A stretch of 5,432 bases of DNA from contig CAMLOC010000290.1 of assembly GCA_946481465.1 (NCBI GenBank), forward strand, positions 1 to 5,432, written 5' to 3'. This document shows positions 1-4,363 of the stretch, one piece after another; position 1 is the first letter of the stretch, and the number at the start of each line of letters is the position of its first letter. The DNA is from an uncultured Shinella sp. (lineage in GTDB: Bacteria; Pseudomonadota; Alphaproteobacteria; Rhizobiales; Rhizobiaceae). Both the position numbers and the translations under genes were made by a program. Under the pieces are notes generated by a model, which saw only the letters and a program-made list of their open reading frames with translations, was not told where the DNA came from and ran no database searches.

Positions 1-1382
1 ACGGCATAGACGATGGCCGCCTCTTCCGGCGCCTCGTCGCTCTGGTCGATGACGGCGTTCACATAGAAGCGGAAATGCCGGCCGTCATCGGCCGGGTGCA
101 GCGAATCGAGCGGCGGGATGTCGCCCTGCCGGTCCTTCGCCGCGTCGAGCGCCGATTGCAGGCGCAGGCGGTCCGTCTCGTGCACGATGGTCTCGAGCTT
201 GGCCCCGCGGTCGATATCGTCGCGCGAGACGACGCCCGAGAAGAGTTTGAGGAACGGCGCGTTGGTGCGCAGGATCCGGCCGTCGCCGTCGACGGAGGCG
301 ATCGCCATCGGCGTATTGTTGAAGAAGCGCGTGAAGCGCATGGAGGCGATCGAGGCGGACTGGTCGTTGGCGCCGCCCTCCTCGCGCGCGAGGACGATGG
401 TGCGGCTTTCGCCCGGCGCCCCGTCGCGCGTCGTGGAGACGCGGTGCACGATGCGCACCGGAAGGCTCTGGCCGTTCGTCTTGCGCAGGTCGAGGTCGAG
501 CCTCTCCGTGCGCTTCAGGCCGGGCTCGGCCTGCACGGACTGGATGAGCGCCAGCCCCTCGCCCGCCACCATCTCGGCGATCGACAGCGAGCCCGGATGG
601 AACTTGGCAAGGTCGATGCCGAGCCATTCGGCGAGCGTCGCGTTCAGGTAGACGATCTCGCCCTTGCGGCCGGCGGAGAAGAAGCCGGCCGGCGCGTGGT
701 CGAGATAGTCGATGGCGTTCTGCAATTCCTTGAAGAAGCGCTCCTGGTCGTCGCGCTCGGAGGTGATGTTGGAGATCTGCCAGATGTAGAGCGGCTGCTG
801 CGGCTTGTCGCGGTTCGGCAGGATGCGCGCCTTGAGGCGATACCACTGCGCGCCGGAGCCGCCGGAAGCGGCCGGGTTGAGCGGCTTCTGGACGCGGAAC
901 TCCTCGGCCCCCTCCTTGCCCTCGTGCAGGCCGTTCGTCAGGCGATAGACGGCCTCGGTCGCATCGCGGTTGCGCGACAGCAAGGTTTCCAGCGTCTGCA
1001 CCTCGGCGGCGCCGCTTGCCCCGGTCAGCGCGCCGTAGGCGGCATTGGCATAGACAATGCGGCCCTTGCGGTCGGTGACGACCGTGCCGTCGGGGTGGGT
1101 GTCGAGGAAGACGCGCGCCAGCTCGTCCGAGCGCGCCGCCTGCGGCATGACCTCGATGAAGCCGATGAGCGCGGAGACGACGAAGAAGATGCCGGCCATG
1201 GCGAGCACGCCGAGCACGCCGAGCACGAGTTCGTTGTCGAGCTGGTTCTTGAAGACGATGAACGCCCCGGCCGAAGCCGCCAGCACGATCGCGAGCAGCA
1301 CGACGCGCAGCGCCACCGCCGGCCGCACCCCGCGGTCCACGATCGGCACATTATCCCCGTCCGGCCGCTTCATCGTCGTCAT
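1..1382 (-). CDS. cckA: Cell-cycle sensor hybrid histidine kinase CckA, N-terminal part (runs off left edge)
   Basis: CckA is a membrane-bound hybrid kinase that phosphorylates the phosphotransferase ChpT, and through it CtrA and CpdR, to control cell-cycle progression in alphaproteobacteria. Seen here: 460 full codons from ATG at 1382, with no stop before the left edge. Residues 21-44 and 53-76 are two hydrophobic transmembrane segments joined by a very short loop. They are followed by three PAS-like regions at roughly 87-205 (containing DGTVVTDRKGRIVYANAAY), 222-335 (APAGFFSAGRKGEIVYLNAT) and 350 to the edge (NTPMAIASVDGDGRILRTNA). The HisKA, ATPase and receiver domains expected in a protein of about 850 residues would lie beyond the left edge. 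The order of two membrane helices then tandem PAS domains, plus near-identity to remembered rhizobial CckA N-termini, supports the name. GAGGG lies just before the ATG; an ATG three codons later is the only close alternative. It is divergent from the fliO-like gene. Confidence 0.92.
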   Translation of the reverse strand, partial: MTTMKRPDGDNVPIVDRGVRPAVALRVVLLAIVLAASAGAFIVFKNQLDNELVLGVLGVLAMAGIFFVVSALIGFIEVMPQAARSDELARVFLDTHPDGTVVTDRKGRIVYANAAYGALTGASGAAEVQTLETLLSRNRDATEAVYRLTNGLHEGKEGAEEFRVQKPLNPAASGGSGAQWYRLKARILPNRDKPQQPLYIWQISNITSERDDQERFFKELQNAIDYLDHAPAGFFSAGRKGEIVYLNATLAEWLGIDLAKFHPGSLSIAEMVAGEGLALIQSVQAEPGLKRTERLDLDLRKTNGQSLPVRIVHRVSTTRDGAPGESRTIVLAREEGGANDQSASIASMRFTRFFNNTPMAIASVDGDGRILRTNAPFLKLFSGVVSRDDIDRGAKLETIVHETDRLRLQSALDAAKDRQGDIPPLDSLHPADDGRHFRFYVNAVIDQSDEAPEEAAIVYA

Positions 1383-1385
1383 CAA

Positions 1386-1391
1386 TCCCTC
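1386..1391 (-). promoter_or_regulatory. Ribosome binding site of cckA
   Basis: On the minus strand GAGGGA ends three bases before the ATG at 1382. The spacing is rather short for that ATG but far better than for the ATG three codons later, so the upstream start is preferred. Confidence 0.6.
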
Positions 1392-1663
1392 GTCTGCAAC
1401 GGTCCGGGCCTTGCGCTTGACCTCAACCCGATGCCAGAATCATGTTTATCCGCACGAAGGAAGCGCAAAAAGCCGTCGAGGGGAAGCAAGGCCGCGAATT
1501 CACAGGGAATATTGCGGGCCCAAACATCGCATTTTCCCTAACCTGCCATACTTACGCGACGATGACGACGGCAATAGGCGCTGGACAACCGGTGCACCGC
1601 GCTTGTACGAGCCCCGGAAAAGCCGTCAAATGAGCCCATCGGCCCGAAAGGCCAAACTGCCGG

Positions 1664-1670
1664 TAAGGAG
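1664..1670 (+). promoter_or_regulatory. Ribosome binding site deciding the start of the fliO-like gene
   Basis: TAAGGAG lies 10 bases before ATG 1681. The frame stays open far upstream, and an in-frame ATG at 1630 would add 17 residues, but it has no comparable purine tract. The Shine-Dalgarno motif therefore supports 1681. Confidence 0.7.
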
Positions 1671-1680
1671 TGCGCGCGCC

Positions 1681-2679
1681 ATGTTCCAGGAGATTCTCGC
1701 AGAGAACGGCACGAAGTTCGTCATCGCCGCGGTGGTGGTGCTGCTCGGCCTTCTCTGCCTTGCGCTGGTGCTCTGGATCATCCGGGGCCGGCCCTCCTCG
1801 CCCTTCATCCGCGGCGGACGCAACCGCGCGCCGCGCCTTGCCGTGCTCGATGCCGCCGCGATCGACACGCGCCGCCGCCTCGTCCTGGTGCGCCGGGACG
1901 ACGTGGAACATCTCCTGATGATCGGCGGCCCGACGGATATCGTCATCGAGACGCGCATCGCGCTCGCGTCGGCCGAAAGCGCCCGGCCCGCCGAAGAGAC
2001 GCCCCGCGGAACCGGGCGCGCCGACGCCGCCCCGGCGCTGCAGGAAACACCAGCCAAGGCGACCGAGACCGTGGTCGCAGCCCGCTCGGGCGCAGCGGCC
2101 GGCGCCGTCGCGGCAACCGGCAGCGCCGTGGAACGCCGCCCGGCGGCAACGCCGGAGGGTGTCTCGGCCATGGCGAGGGTGCTTTATTCCGGCGACGAGG
2201 ACGGCGTCCCCGGCACCACGCCGGTCCAGGCCGTCGCCCGGCCGGCCCAGACGGTCCAGCAGGGGCAGACGGCAGTCCAGCAGCGCACGCCGGAGCGCCG
2301 CATCGAGGACGTCCTCGAGCAGAACCGCCAGCGCGTCCTGCCCCAGCCCACGGCGACGTCCAGGGCGACGACCACGGCGCAGGCGAGCGCCGGCCAGGCG
2401 GTACAGCACCCGCAGGCCACGCCGACGCTTGCCAGGCAGACGCCCCAACTTGCCGACAATCCGGCCCTTGTCAGCGAATTCGAAAAGATCCTCGAAGCCG
2501 AAATGACCGCCAATGCCGCAGCCGGCAGCACGACCCGCACGGCCGCCCAGCCCACACTCAACCCGACGCAGACCGCCGCCACGATCGGCCACGGACAGCC
2601 CGTCGCAAAGAGCCGCGAGGAAACGGAAGCGGAAATGGCGCGTCTGCTCGGCGAAATCGCCGCCAACCGCAAGGCGTAG
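1681..2679 (+). CDS. fliO: FliO-like membrane protein (flagellar biosynthesis protein FliO family) with long disordered tail
   Basis: The product has 332 residues. A short N-terminus is followed by one strong transmembrane helix at about 13-34 and then an arginine-rich cytoplasmic start. Residues 52-93 form a small beta-rich module (RLAVLDAAAIDTRRRLVLVR, then VEHLLMIGGPTDIVIET) of the FliO type. FliO is an inner-membrane factor that helps assemble the FliP/FliR core of the flagellar export gate. The remaining 240 residues are low complexity, rich in Ala, Thr, Gln and Pro, with two short charged helical patches near the end (FEKILEAEM at 267-275 and EETEAEMARLLGEIAANRKA at the C-terminus). Enterobacterial FliO is much shorter, so the tail is an extension. 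The gene stands alone: it is divergent from cckA and convergent with dksA, with no other flagellar gene in view. The family call is good; a flagellar role is inferred from family alone. Confidence 0.75.
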   Translation: MFQEILAENGTKFVIAAVVVLLGLLCLALVLWIIRGRPSSPFIRGGRNRAPRLAVLDAAAIDTRRRLVLVRRDDVEHLLMIGGPTDIVIETRIALASAESARPAEETPRGTGRADAAPALQETPAKATETVVAARSGAAAGAVAATGSAVERRPAATPEGVSAMARVLYSGDEDGVPGTTPVQAVARPAQTVQQGQTAVQQRTPERRIEDVLEQNRQRVLPQPTATSRATTTAQASAGQAVQHPQATPTLARQTPQLADNPALVSEFEKILEAEMTANAAAGSTTRTAAQPTLNPTQTAATIGHGQPVAKSREETEAEMARLLGEIAANRKA

Positions 2680-2714
2680 GCCGGCCCTGAGACACGAAAC
2701 AACGCGACACGAAA

Positions 2715-2749
2715 AAAGCCGCTGGAAACACGAAGTTTCCGGCGGCTTT
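2715..2749. terminator. Bidirectional intrinsic terminator for the fliO-like gene and dksA
   Basis: A 15-bp stem (2715-2729 with 2735-2749, core AAAGCCGC/GCGGCTTT, one G-T wobble at 2723/2741) closes a 5-base loop. On the plus strand it is followed by TTTAATTTT, 36 bases after the fliO-like stop. On the minus strand it is followed by a run of six T from the A tract at 2712-2717, so it can also stop dksA transcripts, about 110 bases after that stop. Position between convergent genes fits shared use. Confidence 0.88.
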
Positions 2750-2791
2750 AATTTTGGTCTTTCCGATGCCCGGCAGCACGAAATACGCCGG

Positions 2792-2809
2792 CACCGGAAA
2801 TATCCGGTG
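2792..2809. repeat. Small inverted repeat in the dksA 3' region
   Basis: CACCGGA and TCCGGTG pair perfectly around the tetraloop AATA. No T tract follows on either strand, so it is not a terminator by itself. It lies in the dksA 3' untranslated region, between the stop codon and the main terminator, where it might stabilise the RNA end. It could also be chance in GC-rich DNA. Confidence 0.35.
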
Positions 2810-2859
2810 TTCGATCACCGAAACCTGCCCCCGGACCTCCTCAGATCCGCGGGAAAGGC

Positions 2860-3279
2860 CTACTCGTCGCGATACACCTTCTCCCGACGCTCATGGCGCT
2901 CCTGCGCCTCGATCGAAAGCGTGGCGATCGGGCGGGCGTCGAGACGCTTGAGGCCGATCGGTTCGCCCGTTTCCTCGCAGTAGCCGTAGGTGCCTTCGTC
3001 GAGACGCTGCAGCGCCGCATCGATCTTGGAGATCAGCTTGCGCTGGCGGTCGCGTGCCCGAAGTTCGATGGCACGGTCGGTTTCCGAAGACGCCCGATCC
3101 GCAAGGTCCGGATGATTGGCGCTTTCTTCTGCCAGATGGTCGAGGGTTTCGCGCGCTTCGCGCAGGATATCGTTTTTCCAGGCGTTCAGCTTCGCTCGAA
3201 AGTAAGCCCGCTGGTTTGCGTTCATGAATTCATCGCCCTCGTCGAGGACGAAATTGCTAAGATCGATCTTCTCACTCAA
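2860..3279 (-). CDS. dksA: RNA polymerase-binding transcription factor DksA with degenerate zinc finger
   Basis: DksA inserts its coiled coil into the secondary channel of RNA polymerase and, with ppGpp, retunes rRNA and amino-acid promoters during starvation. The product is 139 residues. A helical coiled coil (about 20-90) carries the tip motif PDLADRA; Asp58, Asp61 and Ala63 match E. coli Asp71, Asp74 and Ala76. The C-terminal globule (GTYGYCEETGEPIGLKRLDA) is clearly DksA, but only Cys101 survives of the four zinc ligands. The other three positions are Thr104, Ser122 and Ala125, so zinc binding as in E. coli is unlikely. The start is TTG at 3279: AGGAG lies seven bases before it, and the predicted transcript would begin only about six bases before the in-frame ATG at 3300, leaving no room for a leader there. 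It ends facing the fliO-like gene across a shared terminator. Confidence 0.95.
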   Translation of the reverse strand: MSEKIDLSNFVLDEGDEFMNANQRAYFRAKLNAWKNDILREARETLDHLAEESANHPDLADRASSETDRAIELRARDRQRKLISKIDAALQRLDEGTYGYCEETGEPIGLKRLDARPIATLSIEAQERHERREKVYRDE

Positions 3280-3286
3280 CGCGATT

Positions 3287-3291
3287 CTCCT
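3287..3291 (-). promoter_or_regulatory. Ribosome binding site deciding the TTG start of dksA
   Basis: On the minus strand AGGAG sits seven bases before TTG 3279. It would fall inside the coding region if the in-frame ATG at 3300 were used, and that ATG has no good Shine-Dalgarno motif of its own. Confidence 0.75.
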
Positions 3292-3313
3292 GAAGAACAT
3301 CTCAAGGCGCGCT

Positions 3314-3342
3314 GTATATCCCCACGGGTAACGTGTTTCAAG
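3314..3342 (-). promoter_or_regulatory. Candidate housekeeping sigma promoter of dksA
   Basis: On the minus strand CTTGAA (3342-3337), a 17-base spacer and ATATAC (3319-3314) match the rhizobial pattern CTTGAC-N17-CTATAT at 5/6 and 4/6 positions. In E. coli terms it reads TTGAAA-N17-TATACA. Transcription would start near 3306, giving a leader of about 27 bases before the TTG start at 3279. The -35 and spacer lie within an inverted repeat at 3326-3359. Confidence 0.65.
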
Positions 3343-3359
3343 CCTGCAGAAACTTACCC
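3326..3359. repeat. Interrupted inverted repeat overlapping the dksA -35 and spacer
   Basis: On the plus strand GGGTAA (3326-3331) and GTTTC (3335-3339) mirror GAAAC (3349-3353) and TTACCC (3354-3359), with a 3-base bulge in one arm and a 9-base centre. CCCACGG also occurs as a direct repeat at 3321-3327 and 3357-3363. The position over the promoter suggests an operator, but no regulator is identified. Confidence 0.45.
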
Positions 3360-3706
3360 ACGGTTTTTAGCGCCGCCTCTATCCCGAATCTTGCCAGACT
3401 AATATTTCATCAAGATTACAACGGGATGGCAAAACCGGTCATCGAATATCCCGCCGTTTCGCCCAAAGGGCGTCTCATCGTCTGCCTGTCGTATCGTGCT
3501 GCGCCAAATATAGGTACGCGGCCGCCGATCGTGGATGGAGGATAGAAGAATTTTCTTTCGCGAACCTGTCGCCCTCGTCGAACCGGCCCGCTCGGGCCCG
3601 CCATGCCGCGTGTCCGCGCGCAAAACCGGTTGATCTTTCGGGCAAGGACAGACATGAAGTCGGGACGCGGCGCGGATGGCCCGCCGCAGGCGGATGGAGG
3701 ACACAC
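3343..3706. other. Spacer between the dksA promoter and sixA
   Basis: This stretch of 364 bases has no gene that I can support. It contains comparatively AT-rich patches (about 3395-3420, 3505-3513 and 3541-3560), unlike the flanking genes, as expected for regulatory DNA. A GGCCCG/CGGGCC palindrome lies at 3585-3598. GCAAAACCGGT occurs twice, at 3429-3439 and 3620-3630. No convincing -35/-10 pair for sixA was found. Reading frames crossing it lack ribosome binding sites and recognisable products. Confidence 0.5.
3696..3700 (+). promoter_or_regulatory. Ribosome binding site deciding the TTG start of sixA
   Basis: GGAGG lies six bases before TTG 3707, the best Shine-Dalgarno match in the window. 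The nearby ATG at 3694 is out of frame, so the strong site supports TTG initiation. Confidence 0.75.
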
Positions 3707-4231
3707 TTGGCATCTCTGGGCACGCCGGCCTTCCGGCTCTACATCCTTCGCCATGCCCGCGCCGGCTGGGCCGATCCCGGCCAGTCGGATTTCGACCGCG
3801 CCCTCGACGACGACGGCTTCGCCGAAGCCGAGGTGATCGCCGAGGAGGCCGCCGACCAGGGCTACCGGCCGGACCTCATCATCTCCTCCACCGCCGTGCG
3901 CTGCCGTCAGACCGCCGAGCCCTTCCATCGCTCGGTGAGCGAGGAGCTGACGATCGACTATGTCGATTCGCTCTATTCCGGCACGGTCGACACCTATGCC
4001 GAACTCGCCTTCGCAAACCGGCAGGAGAGCGCAGTGATGATCGTCGGGCACAATCCGATGATCGAGGAGTTCTTCCACCGCCTGGTCGGCAAGGAGATCG
4101 CCGAGACCGCCGCGCCCTTCGGCTATCCGACGGCGGGCCTCGCCATCCTCGATTTCGACGAACGCCCGACCGAGGACAATTACAAAGGCGCCTGCCTTGC
4201 CGGCTTCATGACGCCGCGCCCGGCGCATTGA
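3707..4231 (+). CDS. sixA: SixA-type phosphohistidine phosphatase (histidine phosphatase superfamily)
   Basis: The product has 174 residues and belongs to the branch of the histidine phosphatase superfamily that removes phosphate from phosphohistidine. Catalytic landmarks are all visible. Near the N-terminus is LYILRHA, with Arg15 and the nucleophile His16; the usual RHG is RHA here. SSTAVRCRQTAEP carries Arg65, and VGHNPMIEEF carries the second active-site His115. The small size without insertions fits SixA rather than phosphoglycerate mutase. In E. coli, SixA acts on histidine-phosphorylated proteins, including NPr of the nitrogen-related phosphotransferase system; the target here cannot be read from sequence. 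The start is TTG 3707 behind GGAGG. The gene is on the same strand as ycjX, 132 bases upstream of it, with a candidate promoter between them, so co-transcription is uncertain. Confidence 0.87.
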   Translation: MASLGTPAFRLYILRHARAGWADPGQSDFDRALDDDGFAEAEVIAEEAADQGYRPDLIISSTAVRCRQTAEPFHRSVSEELTIDYVDSLYSGTVDTYAELAFANRQESAVMIVGHNPMIEEFFHRLVGKEIAETAAPFGYPTAGLAILDFDERPTEDNYKGACLAGFMTPRPAH

Positions 4232-4293
4232 GGCGCGGCGCGCGCCCTCCGGCCGTCCCCTGGTTTCCGGCATCGCGCCGGCGCAAAACCGCA

Positions 4294-4320
4294 GCGTGAA
4301 AAGGCGGCCTCTTTTTCCGC
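4294..4320 (+). other. Imperfect hairpin between sixA and ycjX
   Basis: GCG and GAAAA on the left can pair with TTTTC and CGC on the right, with one bulged base and two further weak pairs near a short CG-rich loop. A T-rich arm is present but no T tract follows, so a standard terminator is doubtful. It overlaps the -35 of the candidate ycjX promoter and could be weak termination of sixA, a regulatory structure, or chance. Confidence 0.3.
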
Positions 4321-4339
4321 CGGATTTCGTTTCCTATAT
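4311..4339 (+). promoter_or_regulatory. Candidate promoter of ycjX
   Basis: CTATAT at 4334-4339 is an exact match to the rhizobial -10. Seventeen bases upstream, CTTTTT (4311-4316) matches only the first half of the CTTGAC -35. Transcription would begin around 4346, close to the TTG start at 4364. The weak -35 keeps confidence modest. Confidence 0.4.
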
Positions 4340-4363
4340 CGCCTTCGATGCTGGAAAGAGACC

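Larger units (their letters stand above)
1383..1680. other. Divergent intergenic region between cckA and the fliO-like gene
   Basis: This stretch of 298 bases holds the upstream sequences of both divergent genes. I see one GANTC site (1437-1441), the target of the alphaproteobacterial CcrM methylase, 55 bases upstream of the cckA start. A perfect rhizobial -35 hexamer, CTTGAC, lies on the plus strand at 1416-1421 but has no good -10 at the right distance, so I do not call a promoter. No clear CtrA box (TTAA-N7-TTAA) is present. A 63-codon reading frame at 1442-1633 has no ribosome binding site and is not called as a gene. Confidence 0.6.
2680..2859. other. Convergent gap between the fliO-like gene and dksA
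   Basis: These 180 bases separate two genes that end towards each other. They contain the bidirectional hairpin terminator at 2715-2749, a small 7-bp hairpin at 2792-2809, and three copies of ACACGAA beginning at 2692, 2707 and 2728. I see no coding sequence. Confidence 0.6.

Noticed and set aside
1416..1444. Perfect CTTGAC -35 on the plus strand as a promoter for the fliO-like gene
   Set aside because: At 16-18 bases spacing the -10 candidates match CTATAT poorly, and it lies about 260 bases from the start codon.
75..1541. A 488-codon open frame on the plus strand opposite cckA
   Set aside because: It is a high-GC shadow: Arg/Ala/Gly/Val/Glu-rich composition with no recognisable domain, antisense to clear PAS and membrane segments of CckA.
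1442..1633. A 63-codon frame in the cckA/fliO-like intergenic region
   Set aside because: No ribosome binding site precedes its ATG and the peptide resembles nothing I recognise; it sits where divergent regulatory DNA is expected.
1057..1680. Extension of the fliO-like frame far upstream, across the intergenic region and into cckA
   Set aside because: The frame is simply open. The extension has no domain, overlaps cckA on the other strand, and the Shine-Dalgarno motif at 1664-1670 supports ATG 1681.
1383..1680. CtrA binding site between cckA and the fliO-like gene
   Set aside because: No TTAA-N7-TTAA or close variant is present; the nearest string, CTAACC near 1540, is only a weak half-site.
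1552..2592. A 346-codon frame antisense to the fliO-like gene
   Set aside because: Its arginine/glycine-rich composition is typical of an antisense shadow in GC-rich DNA, with no domain or translation signals.
2893..3402. A 169-codon plus-strand frame opposite dksA
   Set aside because: It is the mirror of a highly conserved gene, runs through the dksA promoter, and shows no domain or ribosome binding site.
4230..4249. GC-rich hairpin directly after the sixA stop as a terminator
   Set aside because: The stem needs a bulge and no T tract follows; such short GC palindromes are common in this composition.
3416..4273. A 285-codon minus-strand frame opposite sixA and its upstream spacer
   Set aside because: It is antisense to a gene with all catalytic motifs intact, and its own translation is Gly/Ala/Arg-rich without a recognisable fold.
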